A stretch of 64,000 nt of DNA from Campylobacter pinnipediorum subsp. caledonicus (GTDB lineage Bacteria; Campylobacterota; Campylobacteria; Campylobacterales; Campylobacteraceae), in the NCBI RefSeq assembly GCF_002022005.1, contig NZ_CP017258.1:1364001-1428000 (forward strand), given 5' to 3'. Numbering within the stretch: the first letter of the stretch is position 1; each line of letters opens with the position of its first letter. The notes beneath the pieces were generated by a model, which did not search any database, was not told the DNA's origin, and saw only the letters and a program-made list of their open reading frames with translations. The position numbers and the translations under genes are program-made. Shown here in pieces: positions 35,662 through 45,362 of this stretch.

Positions 35662-36576
35662 TTATCTATATTTATCAAGCCAAACCATTATAGCTTTTTG
35701 TATATGCAATCTATTTTCAGCTTCATCAAAAATTTCATCACTGTGTTTCTCAAAAACGCTCTCACTAACCTCATACTCCTTATAAGCAGGAAGACAATGT
35801 AAAAACATAGCATTTTTAGAAGCTAATTTCATCATATCATCATTAACAGTAAAGCCTTTAAAATCACGAATTCTTTGAGCTTTTTGCTCTTCTTGACCCA
35901 TAGATATCCAAGTATCAGTGGTTACAACATCGGCATTTTCAATAGCTTTTTTTATATCATTTGTTATGATTATTTTTGCACATGATTTTTCTGAATTTTT
36001 AAGAGCTTTTGACAATACCTCATTATTTACTTCATAGCCAACAGGCGTAGCTACCCTTAGTTCAAATCCAATTTTTGAAGCTAGCATAAGCCAAGAATGA
36101 GCTATATTATTTCCATCGCCAATATAAGCGACACTTCCTAAATGGTCTCTTTCAACCATAGTAAGGTAATCAGCTAAAATTTGACAAGGATGATAGATAT
36201 CACTTAATCCATTAATAACAGGTATTGATGAAAACTTAGCAAACTCATCTAATGTATCGTGAGAATTTACCCTAAGCATAGCCATATCACACATTCTACT
36301 AATAACCCTTGATGTATCTTTTATGCTCTCTCCACGACCTATTTGAATATCTTTTTTTGATAAAAAAAGCGCATAACCGCCAAGCTCAAACATCCCAACC
36401 TCAAAACTAACCCTTGTTCTAGTAGAGCTTTTTTCAAATATCATAGCAAGTTTTTGATTTTTCAGATAAGACTTAAAATTTTTCTCTTTACTCTCTTTTT
36501 TGATACTAATAGCAAGCTGTATTATCTCATTTATATCATCTTTGCTAAAATCATCCAAGGTCAAGAAATGTCTCAT
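35662..36576 (-). CDS. argF: Ornithine carbamoyltransferase
   Basis: 304 residues. Makes citrulline from ornithine and carbamoyl phosphate. [12 protein letters not shown] is the carbamoyl-phosphate site, [11 protein letters not shown] and [14 protein letters not shown] (HCLP) are the ornithine-side motifs. It starts 4 bases inside the end of hemB, so the two are coupled. Confidence 0.97.
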   Translation of the reverse strand: MRHFLTLDDFSKDDINEIIQLAISIKKESKEKNFKSYLKNQKLAMIFEKSSTRTRVSFEVGMFELGGYALFLSKKDIQIGRGESIKDTSRVISRMCDMAMLRVNSHDTLDEFAKFSSIPVINGLSDIYHPCQILADYLTMVERDHLGSVAYIGDGNNIAHSWLMLASKIGFELRVATPVGYEVNNEVLSKALKNSEKSCAKIIITNDIKKAIENADVVTTDTWISMGQEEQKAQRIRDFKGFTVNDDMMKLASKNAMFLHCLPAYKEYEVSESVFEKHSDEIFDEAENRLHIQKAIMVWLDKYR

Positions 36577-37550
36577 TTTGCACTCTTTAATGCCAAAGCA
36601 ACCTCTTTTGCGTGATATGTTATTATCAAATCAGCTCCAGCCCTTTTAAACCCTATCAATGTTTCAAACATAACTCTATCATAGTCAACAACGCCAGCTT
36701 TTGCAGCAGCTTTTAACATAGCATATTCGCCACTAACATTATAAGCACAGATTGGAAGCCTAGTAGCATCTCTTAGTTCTCTTATTATGTCAAGGTAAGC
36801 AAGTGCTGGTTTTACCATAAGTATATCAGCGCCTTGTTTTTCATCTTCTAAGCTCTCATTTATAGCCTCAAGTCTATTAGCACTATCCATCTGATAACTT
36901 CTTCTATCACCAAAGCTAGGTGTTGATTCAGCTACATCACGAAAAGGTCCATAATAAGCGGATGCAAATTTTGTAGAATAAGCCATGATAGGAAGATTTT
37001 CATAACCATTGCTATCAAGAGAGCTTCTTAAAGTTTGTATTATTCCATCCATCATGCCACTTGGAGCTATCATATCCGCACCATTTCTAGCGTGAATCAA
37101 AGCCTGTTTTGCTGAAATTTCAAGAGTAGCATCATTATCAACCGTTTGATAAACATGATCTAATATACCGCAATGTCCATGGTCTGTATATTCACAAAAA
37201 CAAAGATCAGTTATAACAAATAATTTTGGAAACTTGCTTTTTATAGCACGAAGTGTTTTTGCAATAATTCCATCATCACTCAAAGCGTCACTTCCTATAC
37301 TATCTTTTATCTCAGGTATACCAAATAAAATAATTGACTTTATGCCTAGATTTATTATCTCTTCACACTCTTTTAAAATTTCATCTTGACTAAGTTGAAA
37401 AACGCCCGGCATAGAAGATATCTCTTTTTTTATATTTGTTCCAGGAACCACAAAAAGCGGATATATTAAGTCATTAGAACTAAGTGTTGTCTCTTTAACC
37501 ATCTCTCGTAAATTTTCATTTATCCTAAGTCTTCTAAAACGCTTAAACAT
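36573..37550 (-). CDS. hemB: Delta-aminolevulinic acid dehydratase (porphobilinogen synthase)
   Basis: About 325 residues; condenses two 5-aminolevulinate molecules in heme synthesis. The Zn-type cysteines ([14 protein letters not shown]) and the active-site Lys ([10 protein letters not shown]) are present. I choose the start at 37550 (MFKRFRRLR) because AAGG lies about 9 bases upstream; the frame opens upstream to 37595, which overlaps the ribA leader. Diverges from ribA over 63 bases. Confidence 0.96.
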   Translation of the reverse strand: MFKRFRRLRINENLREMVKETTLSSNDLIYPLFVVPGTNIKKEISSMPGVFQLSQDEILKECEEIINLGIKSIILFGIPEIKDSIGSDALSDDGIIAKTLRAIKSKFPKLFVITDLCFCEYTDHGHCGILDHVYQTVDNDATLEISAKQALIHARNGADMIAPSGMMDGIIQTLRSSLDSNGYENLPIMAYSTKFASAYYGPFRDVAESTPSFGDRRSYQMDSANRLEAINESLEDEKQGADILMVKPALAYLDIIRELRDATRLPICAYNVSGEYAMLKAAAKAGVVDYDRVMFETLIGFKRAGADLIITYHAKEVALALKSAK

Positions 37551-37613
37551 AATTTTGCCTTTTATTTGATAAAATGTTTGATAAAAGTTTATCATAGTTG
37601 GAGTAAATTTAAA

Positions 37614-38186
37614 ATGAAAATAGAAATTTCTGATGTTGCAAATTTGCCTTCTAGGTTTGGAAAGTATAAGTTAAAAGCATTTAAAGAAAACGAAAAAGAA
37701 CATCTAGCAATATATAAAGAACCTTTAAAAGAAATAGTAAATGTAAGGATACATTCTGAATGTCTAACAGGAGATGCAATAGGAAGCTTAAAGTGCGACT
37801 GTAGAGATCAACTTGAAGCTAGTTTAAGTTTCATAGAAAAAAATAGCGGCATGGTTATTTACCTAAGACAAGAAGGAAGAAACATAGGGCTTTTAAACAA
37901 AATCAACGCTTATGCTTTACAAGATAAAGGGTTTGACACAATACAGGCAAATCATCAGCTTGGTTTTAAAGCAGATGAAAGAACCTACGAAATAGTTGAT
38001 TTTATACTAGAACATTTTGGCATCAAAAAGATAAATTTACTAACAAACAATCCAGAAAAACTCAAAGGGCTTAAAAAAGTTGAGATAGTTTCAAGAATTC
38101 CTGTTGTAATAAAATCAAACAAATTTAATGAATCTTATCTAAAAATCAAGCAAGAACAAATGGGACATATGCTTAAAGATGAGTAA
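37614..38186 (+). CDS. ribA: GTP cyclohydrolase II
   Basis: About 190 residues; opens GTP for riboflavin synthesis. Zinc site C-x10-CDC is in [18 protein letters not shown], and [11 protein letters not shown] is the catalytic region. The start at 37614 has GGAG about 10 bases upstream; an earlier ATG at 37566 is unlikely. It is the monofunctional form without an RibB domain. The end overlaps rsmG by 8 bases. Confidence 0.95.
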   Translation: MKIEISDVANLPSRFGKYKLKAFKENEKEHLAIYKEPLKEIVNVRIHSECLTGDAIGSLKCDCRDQLEASLSFIEKNSGMVIYLRQEGRNIGLLNKINAYALQDKGFDTIQANHQLGFKADERTYEIVDFILEHFGIKKINLLTNNPEKLKGLKKVEIVSRIPVVIKSNKFNESYLKIKQEQMGHMLKDE

Positions 38187-38706
38187 TTTTGAAGAAAATG
38201 TGGCTAAATTTGGTGAAATTTTAAAACAATTTAATAAAATTCATAGCCTTACAAATTATAAAGATATAAAAAACCAAGTTATGGATAGTATAGCGCCACT
38301 TGAGTTTTTAGATATAAATCCAAAAATAGCCATAGATATAGGATCTGGAGCTGGTTTCCCAGCTATATTTTTAGCCATGAAAATACAAGAATGCGAGTGG
38401 CATCTGTTTGAGCCAAATTTAAAAAAATCATCTTTTCTTAGCTATGCAAAGATAAATCTTGGATTAAAAAACATAACAGTTCATAGCAAAAAAATTCAAG
38501 AAGGTGAAAAATTTAAAGCTGATTTGATAACTTCAAGAGCGTTAATGAAAACAAAAGATTTGATAAAAATTTGTGATGGTTTTTATGATGAAAATACAAA
38601 ATTTATGCTATATAAGGGTTCTAGTGTTGTAGATGAATTAGATGGACTTAAAGCAAAAATTTATAATAATAAAAATAGAAATTATATAATAATGAGCGTA
38701 AAATGA
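38179..38706 (+). CDS. rsmG: 16S rRNA (guanine527-N7)-methyltransferase
   Basis: 175 residues, slightly short for the family (about 190-210). The SAM-binding [16 protein letters not shown] and KINLGLKN region are typical of RsmG (GidB). It sits in ribA-rsmG order as in C. jejuni and overlaps both neighbours by a few bases. Confidence 0.92.
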   Translation: MSNFEENVAKFGEILKQFNKIHSLTNYKDIKNQVMDSIAPLEFLDINPKIAIDIGSGAGFPAIFLAMKIQECEWHLFEPNLKKSSFLSYAKINLGLKNITVHSKKIQEGEKFKADLITSRALMKTKDLIKICDGFYDENTKFMLYKGSSVVDELDGLKAKIYNNKNRNYIIMSVK

Positions 38707-38906
38707 TAGCTAAATTTTTAACACTTGCGACAATACTTTTTATTCTTTATGTTTTGTTTTTTAAAAAGAAAAAACAAGCGCCAAAGGAAGAAAAAGAGAT
38801 AGAAAATTTTGTTCAATGTTCAAAATGTGGAACTTTTGTAACAACAAAAAGTGCGATTTTAAGCAGTGGACAATACATATGTAAAGACTGTATAAAAGGC
38901 AAATAA
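38703..38906 (+). CDS. Small membrane protein with a C-terminal zinc ribbon
   Basis: 67 residues: one membrane helix (about 3-19), a Lys-rich linker, then CSKC and CKDC, 20-plus residues apart, likely a zinc ribbon. It resembles the PP0621 family of small bacterial proteins, function unknown. Cytoplasmic side for the ribbon is inferred from the positive linker. Coupled to rsmG (4-base overlap) and to the next gene. Confidence 0.75.
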   Translation: MIAKFLTLATILFILYVLFFKKKKQAPKEEKEIENFVQCSKCGTFVTTKSAILSSGQYICKDCIKGK

Positions 38907-39281
38907 ATGAAAATCATAGGTCATCCATTAATAAAAAGCAAGGATATATTTTTTGTAGACAAGATAGATGAAAATCTTAAAGAAAAGAGTATTATTTTTA
39001 GGTACAATCAAGAACTTATAAAAAAGGCCACAGAGCTTGGTTTGGAATTTAGCATAGAGTGTTTTAATGCACAACAAGCACTTATTGCAAACGCTGTAAA
39101 TGCCGAGCTTATAATATGCGATGAAAATACGGCATTGAAATTTAGCAAACTTGCTGAGTTTTATATGTTTGATAGCAAAATTGCTTGTGTTATACAAGAT
39201 GAAAACGAACTTGAAAAACTAGCAAAATTAAAGGTTGATGTGGCTATTTTTAGAGAAGCGATAAAAAATGGAAATTTTTAA
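38907..39281 (+). CDS. Conserved hypothetical protein
   Basis: 124 residues, alpha/beta composition, no signal peptide. The pattern of short strands (KIIGHPLI, SIIFRYN, ELIICDENT, IACVIQDENELE) suggests a Rossmann-like fold. No motif that I can name. It starts at the base after the zinc-ribbon gene and overlaps htpX by 14 bases. Confidence 0.7.
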   Translation: MKIIGHPLIKSKDIFFVDKIDENLKEKSIIFRYNQELIKKATELGLEFSIECFNAQQALIANAVNAELIICDENTALKFSKLAEFYMFDSKIACVIQDENELEKLAKLKVDVAIFREAIKNGNF

Positions 39282-40113
39282 AACAACTATTTTAATGCTA
39301 TCTTTGATGGTGGTTTTTATATTTACCGGTGGCTTAATTGGCGGAAAAGAGGGAATGTTTATAGCATTTTTAATAGCTCTTGGTTCCAATTTTTTCTCAT
39401 ATTTTTTTAGCGATAAGCTAGTTTTAAAAAGATACAATGCAATAAAAGTGGATGAACACAATGCACAAGGATTATTTAAAATAGTAAAAAATCTTTGTAA
39501 AAAGGCAAATATCCAAATGCCGGCAATATACATAATCCCTGAAAAATCACCAAATGCTTTTGCAACAGGGAGAAACCCCAAACATGCAGCAGTTGCTGTA
39601 ACAGAAGGACTTTTAGACTTGCTAAATGAAGAAGAAATAGAGGGTGTAATCGCACACGAATTAAGCCACATAAAGCATTATGATATATTAACAGGAAGCA
39701 TAGTAGCTGTAATGGCGGGCGCTATAGCCATGACTGCTAATTTTGCTAAGTTTGGAGCAATAACAAACAATTCAAAAAATTCAAATAAGTTTTTGATAAT
39801 AGTATTTGCGATAATAATGCCAATTGTAGCAAGTATAATTCAAATGGCAATATCAAGAGAAAGAGAATACAAAGCAGATAAAGGCGCAGCACTTATAACC
39901 AAAAAACCACAACACCTAGCAAGTGCTTTAATGAAACTTGAAAATTATGCCAATAGCTACCGAATGAAAAATGCATCAGAACAAAGCGCGCATATGTTTA
40001 TAATAAATCCATTTAGTGGTATAAGTGGTAGGTTATCGCAGCTATTTCGCACACATCCTAACACAAATGACAGAATACAAGCTTTAAGAAAACTGCAAGA
40101 GGAGATAAATTAA
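39268..40113 (+). CDS. htpX: Membrane zinc metalloprotease HtpX
   Basis: 281 residues, M48 peptidase for quality control of inner-membrane proteins. The zinc motif HELSHIKHYD and a downstream Glu in EREYKADKGAA are present, with paired membrane helices at about 8-50 and further ones around 150-200. Last gene of the ribA-rsmG run; a 95-base gap follows. Confidence 0.93.
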   Translation: MEIFKTTILMLSLMVVFIFTGGLIGGKEGMFIAFLIALGSNFFSYFFSDKLVLKRYNAIKVDEHNAQGLFKIVKNLCKKANIQMPAIYIIPEKSPNAFATGRNPKHAAVAVTEGLLDLLNEEEIEGVIAHELSHIKHYDILTGSIVAVMAGAIAMTANFAKFGAITNNSKNSNKFLIIVFAIIMPIVASIIQMAISREREYKADKGAALITKKPQHLASALMKLENYANSYRMKNASEQSAHMFIINPFSGISGRLSQLFRTHPNTNDRIQALRKLQEEIN

Positions 40114-40208
40114 TAATATATAACAATTTTACATTTATTTGAATATTTTTGCATCAAACAAACTTATATAATTTTATCAATCAAATAAAACAGCCATAAG
40201 GAGAATAC

Positions 40209-41552
40209 ATGAAGCAAAAACACTATGAAGTAGTTATTGTGGGAGGCGGTATTAGTGGATGTGCATTATTTTATTCACTTGCAAATTTTACAGACATAAA
40301 AAGTGCTGCTATTATAGAAAAATACGAAGACATTGCCACGTTAAACACAAAAGGAAATTGTAATTCTCAGACTATTCATTGTGGAGATATAGAGACTAAT
40401 TACTCAAAAGAAAAAGCATCAAATGTCGCTAAAGTAGCAAAAATGACTGTAAATTATGCTCTAAAATACAATTACAATGAAAAATTTATGTTTTCTCATC
40501 AAAAAATGGTTCTTGGAGTTGGAGAAAAAGAGGTAAATCTAATAAAATCAAGATATGAAGATTTTAAAGAAATTTATCCAAATTTACAGCTTTTTGACAA
40601 AGAAAAATTAAAACAGATAGAGCCGAATGTTGTTTTTGATTCAGCACTAAATGAAAGAAAAGAAGAGATCATAGCTATGGGTGTTGAAAAAGGTGAATAC
40701 ACTACGATGGATTATGGAGCTATGAGCGATTCGCTTGTAAAAAATGCAAAAAACATAGGTGGAGAACAATATAAACTTTATCTAAATTCAGAAGTAAAAG
40801 ATATAAAAAAAATAGGCGATACTTTTTATATAAAAACAAACAACAATCTGTCTATAACAGCTGATTTTGTGGTGGTTAATGCGGGAACATACTCCCTTTA
40901 TCTAGCGCATAAAATGGGATATGGTTTACATTTAAGCACTCTTCCGATAGCTGGAAGTTTTTACTTTGCAAAAAGAAAAATTTTAAACGGAAAAGTCTAT
41001 ATGGTTCAAAATCACAAACTTCCATTTGCTGCACTTCATGCAGACCCTGATATACTAGCTGGAGAAAAGACAAGATTTGGGCCCACAGCATTTGTAATAC
41101 CAAAATTAGAAAGATACAAAAACCTAGATAGCTTTTTTGATTTTTTTGAATCTTTAAAGCTAGATAAAAAAGTTATAGATATATTTTGGAATTTATTAAA
41201 AGATAAAGACATAAGAGATTATACTTTGAGAAATTTATTATTTGAATTGCCACTGTTAAACAAACAAGTATTTACAAAAAATGCAAGAAAAATAGTACCT
41301 AGCCTTAAAGATGATGAGCTTTATTATGCTAAAGAATTTGGTGGAGTGAGGCCTCAGGTTATTGACAAACAAAGTAAAAGACTTGAGTTTGGACAAGGAA
41401 AAATAAATACTGATGATGGGATAGTATTTAATATGACTCCAAGTCCTGGCGCTACAAGCTGTTTTGAAACAGCAAGGGTTGATATAGAAAAAATCTGTGA
41501 ATTTTTAGGTAAGAATTTTGATACTTCAAAGTTCAATGATGAGCTATTATAA
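40209..41552 (+). CDS. mqo: Malate:quinone oxidoreductase
   Basis: 447 residues with an N-terminal FAD site (VVIVGGGISGCALFYSL). NSQTIHCGDIETNY and PSPGATSCFETA near the end match the Mqo subgroup of Campylobacter. It oxidises malate to oxaloacetate and passes electrons to menaquinone at the inner-membrane surface. AAGGAG lies 6 bases before the ATG. A weak inverted repeat follows the stop. Confidence 0.88.
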   Translation: MKQKHYEVVIVGGGISGCALFYSLANFTDIKSAAIIEKYEDIATLNTKGNCNSQTIHCGDIETNYSKEKASNVAKVAKMTVNYALKYNYNEKFMFSHQKMVLGVGEKEVNLIKSRYEDFKEIYPNLQLFDKEKLKQIEPNVVFDSALNERKEEIIAMGVEKGEYTTMDYGAMSDSLVKNAKNIGGEQYKLYLNSEVKDIKKIGDTFYIKTNNNLSITADFVVVNAGTYSLYLAHKMGYGLHLSTLPIAGSFYFAKRKILNGKVYMVQNHKLPFAALHADPDILAGEKTRFGPTAFVIPKLERYKNLDSFFDFFESLKLDKKVIDIFWNLLKDKDIRDYTLRNLLFELPLLNKQVFTKNARKIVPSLKDDELYYAKEFGGVRPQVIDKQSKRLEFGQGKINTDDGIVFNMTPSPGATSCFETARVDIEKICEFLGKNFDTSKFNDELL

Positions 41553-41570
41553 TTAATTTTATCAATTAAT
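41552..41570 (+). terminator. Weak hairpin after mqo
   Basis: ATTAATT, 5-base loop, AATTAAT, then AGTTTTATTATTT. All-AT stem of 7 bp, so a poor terminator; it could also be chance in this AT-rich region. Confidence 0.3.
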
Positions 41571-41611
41571 AGTTTTATTATTTAGTTTATGATGTATTAA
41601 ATATTTTGTGA

Positions 41612-41617
41612 TATAAT
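41612..41617 (+). promoter_or_regulatory. Candidate -10 box of dps
   Basis: TATAAT preceded by TGTGA (an extended -10-like context), 35 bases before the dps ATG. T-rich DNA lies upstream, usual for Campylobacter sigma70 promoters, and there is no clear -35. Confidence 0.55.
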
Positions 41618-41651
41618 TTTAATAATTTATAAAGATATAAAGGAGACAAAA

Positions 41652-42086
41652 ATGTCAAAGGTAATTGCTCAATTAAATCAAATACAAGCTGATACTCATG
41701 CTTTATATATAAAACTTCATGATTTGCATTGGAATGTAAAAGGAATTCAGTTTTATAGTATACATGAATATACAGAACAAGCTTATGAAGATATGCATGA
41801 TATGTTTGATGATATTGCTGAAAGAGCTATAATGCTAGGCGGTAAAGCTATAGTAAAAGGTGATGAACTATTAAAGATGTCTCATATAACACATACTCCA
41901 AAAGATAGCTATGCTCCAACAGAAGTATTAGAATTAGTATTAGCTGATTATAAACACCTATTAGGTGAGTTTAAAAAATTAGATGAATTAGCTGAGGGTG
42001 ATACTACAACTCAAGCTTATGCTCAAGAAAAGATAGCTAAATATGAAAAAAGCATTTGGATGCTTGAATCTAGTTTAAACAAATAA
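41652..42086 (+). CDS. dps: Dps-family DNA-binding ferritin-like protein
   Basis: 144 residues. HDLHWNVKG-FYSIHEYTEQ and MFDDIAERAIMLGG provide the inter-subunit ferroxidase residues (His, His, Asp, Glu). It stores iron and protects against peroxide. AAAGGAGA is a strong ribosome site. It is a single-gene unit with its own terminator. Confidence 0.95.
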   Translation: MSKVIAQLNQIQADTHALYIKLHDLHWNVKGIQFYSIHEYTEQAYEDMHDMFDDIAERAIMLGGKAIVKGDELLKMSHITHTPKDSYAPTEVLELVLADYKHLLGEFKKLDELAEGDTTTQAYAQEKIAKYEKSIWMLESSLNK

Positions 42087-42109
42087 TACAAACACAACAA
42101 AAAATAAAA

Positions 42110-42140
42110 TAAAAGATAGAGAAAAACTCTCTATCTTTTA
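42110..42140 (+). terminator. Rho-independent terminator of dps
   Basis: A perfect 13-bp stem (TAAAAGATAGAGA with its complement) around a 5-base loop; the 3' arm ends in CTTTTA. Confidence 0.88.
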
Positions 42141-42279
42141 ACTAATTATTCTCTTTATTTATAATATTTTAAGAAATTTAATCGTATATAGCACCAAATA
42201 ATTCTATTTTAACTGTTTGTTTGGTTTTTTTTGATAAACTATATAATTAACAAAAAGAATTTTAAAGTAAAGTGTATAT

Positions 42280-42963
42280 ATGAACTTTGGAAAGATTGAT
42301 TATTTAAATTTATTACCTTTTCATATATTTTTGAAAAAAAGCAACCTAAAAAGCTATGTTAAAAAAAGTATAGAACATAAAAAAGATGTTCCAAGCAAAC
42401 TAAACAAAGCTCTTTTGAGATCAAAAATAGATGCTGCTATAATTTCAAGTATAGAAAGCAGAAGAACAAAATATAAAAAGCTTGACTTTGGAATAATAGC
42501 CAAAAACGATGTAAAAAGTGTCTTAGTAAGAAAAAACTCAAAACCAAAACTAGATAGCGCAAGTGATAGCTCAAACATGCTAGCAAGAGTTTTAAATATA
42601 AAAGGCGAGGTTATCATAGGAGATAGAGCATTAAAAGCTTTTTTAAATGAAGGCAAAGATAACTTTTTTGATTTAGGAAAAACATGGAGACAAAAAACAA
42701 ACTTACCATTTGTTTTTGGTAGATTTTGTTATGTAAAAAATGCAAGTATATACAAAAAACTTGTGTCGTCTTTTTGCAAACAAAATGTAAAAATTCCTAC
42801 TTATATACTTAAAAAGTATTCATTATCAAGACAAATACCAGAAAAAGATATAAGATGGTATTTAAAATTTATAACATATAAAATGGGTAAAAAAGAGAAT
42901 AAGGCTTTAAAAATTTTTATAAATAGAGCAAGAGAATTAAACTTTAATCCAAATTTTAAATAA
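42280..42963 (+). CDS. mqnA: Chorismate dehydratase, futalosine menaquinone pathway
   Basis: 227 residues, shorter than many MqnA proteins. FGKIDYLNLLPFHIFLKK at the N-terminus and DAAIISSIESRR and FVFGRFCYVKN downstream match the family of periplasmic-binding-like folds that dehydrate chorismate to 3-enolpyruvyl-benzoate. Campylobacter makes menaquinone by this pathway. The C-terminal part is basic. The next gene follows after 9 bases. Confidence 0.85.
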   Translation: MNFGKIDYLNLLPFHIFLKKSNLKSYVKKSIEHKKDVPSKLNKALLRSKIDAAIISSIESRRTKYKKLDFGIIAKNDVKSVLVRKNSKPKLDSASDSSNMLARVLNIKGEVIIGDRALKAFLNEGKDNFFDLGKTWRQKTNLPFVFGRFCYVKNASIYKKLVSSFCKQNVKIPTYILKKYSLSRQIPEKDIRWYLKFITYKMGKKENKALKIFINRARELNFNPNFK

Positions 42964-42972
42964 AGGAGATAC

Positions 42973-43182
42973 ATGGCAAAAGATGCAAATGGAACAGAAC
43001 TAAATGCTGGAGATAGTGTAACACTAATCAAAGACTTAAAGGTAAAAGGTGCTGGTTCAACGATAAAAAGAGGAACACTTGTTAAAAATATAAAACTAAC
43101 AAACAAAGACAATGAAATAGAATGTAGAATTGATAAAATGGGAGTTATTGTTTTAAAAACCGAATTCCTAAAAAAAGCTTAA
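42973..43182 (+). CDS. PhnA/YjdM C-terminal-domain protein
   Basis: 69 residues matching the C-terminal domain of the PhnA (YjdM) family: DANGTELNAGDSVTLIKDLKVKG and VKNIKLT. E. coli YjdM has an N-terminal zinc ribbon ahead of it; it is missing here. AAAGGAGATAC precedes the ATG, so the short form is the real gene and not a broken end. Function unknown, despite the old phosphonate name. Confidence 0.88.
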   Translation: MAKDANGTELNAGDSVTLIKDLKVKGAGSTIKRGTLVKNIKLTNKDNEIECRIDKMGVIVLKTEFLKKA

Positions 43183-43188
43183 TAACTT

Positions 43189-43223
43189 AAAAAAATGACA
43201 TTTTGTAAATTTGTCATTTTTTT
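43189..43223. terminator. Bidirectional terminator between the phnA-like gene and rodA
   Basis: AAAAAAATGACA, 11-base loop, TGTCATTTTTTT. U tracts on both strands, so it can serve the two convergent genes. Confidence 0.87.
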
Positions 43224-43233
43224 GCACCATTAT

Positions 43234-44340
43234 CTATCTTTGAAATTTTAAGAATTTCCCAGCAAAATCATATCTAAATGTAAGCAAATTTTCCAACATC
43301 CCAAAAAGAACCATAAAAGTCACAAAACTAGTTCCCCCATAACTAAAAAATGGCAAAGGAACACCAACAACCGGTGCAAAACCTATAGTCATAGATATAT
43401 TTACACCAACATATATAAAAATCATAACAGCAATACCAGTAGTCATAACTTGCGTAAAATGATCATTTTTAAGCATATAATTTAAACTCAAAAGATGAGC
43501 TATCAAAGCTCCATAAAAACCAAGTAATCCAAGAGCTCCATAAAAACCAAATCTCTCAATAGTATATGCAAATATAAAATCACTTGTAGCTATAGGTAAA
43601 AACTTAAAATGTGTTTGAGTTGCCTCATCTTTTGGCTTACCTTTTAGCCCACCACTACCTATAGCTATAATACTTTGTCTAACGTGATAGCTAGGCTTTT
43701 CAGAGATAAAATCCAAAATTCTCTTTTTTTGATAATCGTGTAAATTTTCATACAAAACAGGAGCCAAACAGGCTATCGCAACAAAAATTGTTATCCAAAT
43801 TCTCTTATTTACGCCTATTACAAACAAAACAGCGTAACCGACTAGCAAAAGTATAAGAGCAGTACCCAAATCAGGTTCTTTGGCTATTAAAACAAATGGC
43901 AAAAGTATATAAAAACTAAGCCTTAAAAACTCTTTTAAATTATACCCTTCTTCATCAGGTGGTCGCTTTTTAATAAGATAAGCAAGCATAAGCAAAAGTG
44001 CTGGCTTCATCATCTCAGAAGGTTGAAGTGTAAAATGCACAAAAGGAATATCAAGCCACCTTTGAGCACCAAGTTTACTAATACCAAAAAACTCAACACT
44101 AACTAGTAAAACGATATTAAACCAATAAACAGTCGGAATTATCCATTGAAGTCTTCTTATGGGCATTAAAAAAAATAGACAAAAAAGCATAAATCCGGCA
44201 CTAAAATATACAATTTGTTTTCCAGCCAAAGTTGTATTTACCTCAGATACTAAAATATATGATAAAATAATTATCGGTATAATCAAAAATAACTGAAAAA
44301 AATCAAAATGTGTTAAAATACGTCTATCAAGTCTTATCAA
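43234..44340 (-). CDS. rodA: Rod-shape SEDS glycosyltransferase RodA (MrdB)
   Basis: 368 residues with about 10 membrane helices. SEDS-family peptidoglycan polymerase of the elongation complex. AKEPDLGTALIL, FLPIATSDFIFAYTIERFG and PLPFFSYGGTSF (the GGTSF region) are diagnostic. It diverges from the pseudouridine synthase; 47 bases separate the two starts. Confidence 0.93.
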   Translation of the reverse strand: MIRLDRRILTHFDFFQLFLIIPIIILSYILVSEVNTTLAGKQIVYFSAGFMLFCLFFLMPIRRLQWIIPTVYWFNIVLLVSVEFFGISKLGAQRWLDIPFVHFTLQPSEMMKPALLLMLAYLIKKRPPDEEGYNLKEFLRLSFYILLPFVLIAKEPDLGTALILLLVGYAVLFVIGVNKRIWITIFVAIACLAPVLYENLHDYQKKRILDFISEKPSYHVRQSIIAIGSGGLKGKPKDEATQTHFKFLPIATSDFIFAYTIERFGFYGALGLLGFYGALIAHLLSLNYMLKNDHFTQVMTTGIAVMIFIYVGVNISMTIGFAPVVGVPLPFFSYGGTSFVTFMVLFGMLENLLTFRYDFAGKFLKFQR

Positions 44341-44387
44341 GCATTAGCCCTATTTTTTAGCAAATATTAACATAAAAAGGTAAAAAT

Positions 44388-45362
44388 TTGGTTGAATTTA
44401 TTACAAAAAACGAACAAAGATTGGATGTTTGTATCTCAAATGAGCTACAAATTTCAAGGAACCAAGCATTAAACTTAATAAAAGATGGGCTTGTAAAAGT
44501 CAACACAAAACAGACAACAAAGCCATCTTTTAAAGTTTACATAGATGATAATATCTTGGTTGAATTTGCCAAGCCAAAGATAAAAGAGGACAAATTCCAA
44601 GCTGATTTTGATGTTCCTATAATATACGAAGATGATGATTTACTTGTTATAAATAAACCACCGCATATCGCCGTTCACGGAGCAAGTAGCTTAAAAGAGG
44701 CTAGCTTAGTTGAGTGGCTTAATCAAAATAATTTTATGCTATCAAATTTAAACGGAGACATAAGAGCTGGCATTGTTCATAGGCTTGACAAAGGAACAAG
44801 TGGGGCTTTGGTGGTTGCAAAAAATAATACAGCACATACAATTTTAAGTAATCAACTTCTAGATAAAAGCATGGGAAGAATTTATCTAGCACTTAGTGAT
44901 TTTGCTTTAAAAGAAAATTGCATAATACAAAGACCGATAGGAAGAAATAACAAAAATCGCTTAAAAAAAGCAATAATACAAGGCGGAAGAGATGCAAAAA
45001 CAGCATTTTTAAACCTAATACCATCAAAAAATGCAAACCTAATAGCCGCTAAACTTTTTACAGGAAGAACCCATCAAATAAGAGTTCACTTAGAAAGCAT
45101 AAATAGACATATTTTGGGCGATGATTTATACGGATTTAAGAGCGAAAAAGATAAAATTAGTAGAGTTATGCTACATGCCTATATGCTTTATTTTATTCAT
45201 CCAACTACAAAACAAAGGATGGAATTTAAAGCTCCATTTTATGATGATTTTAAGCAAATAGCATTTAAAAATTTTTCAAAGGAATTATTTTATGAAAAAA
45301 CTGAAACTAATTTTATCAATGACTCTTTTTGCGATCTTGATAGCTGGATGTGCATCAAATAG
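44388..45362 (+). CDS. RluD-like rRNA pseudouridine synthase
   Basis: 324 residues. N-terminal S4 domain (about 1-60) and catalytic domain with GIVHRLDKGTSGALVV (catalytic Asp) and FTGRTHQIRVHLE. It isomerises uridines in 23S rRNA; the exact site cannot be told. TTG start at 44388 with AAAAGG 7 bases upstream. Its last 71 bases overlap flpA in another frame, an unusually long overlap. Confidence 0.9.
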   Translation: MVEFITKNEQRLDVCISNELQISRNQALNLIKDGLVKVNTKQTTKPSFKVYIDDNILVEFAKPKIKEDKFQADFDVPIIYEDDDLLVINKPPHIAVHGASSLKEASLVEWLNQNNFMLSNLNGDIRAGIVHRLDKGTSGALVVAKNNTAHTILSNQLLDKSMGRIYLALSDFALKENCIIQRPIGRNNKNRLKKAIIQGGRDAKTAFLNLIPSKNANLIAAKLFTGRTHQIRVHLESINRHILGDDLYGFKSEKDKISRVMLHAYMLYFIHPTTKQRMEFKAPFYDDFKQIAFKNFSKELFYEKTETNFINDSFCDLDSWMCIK

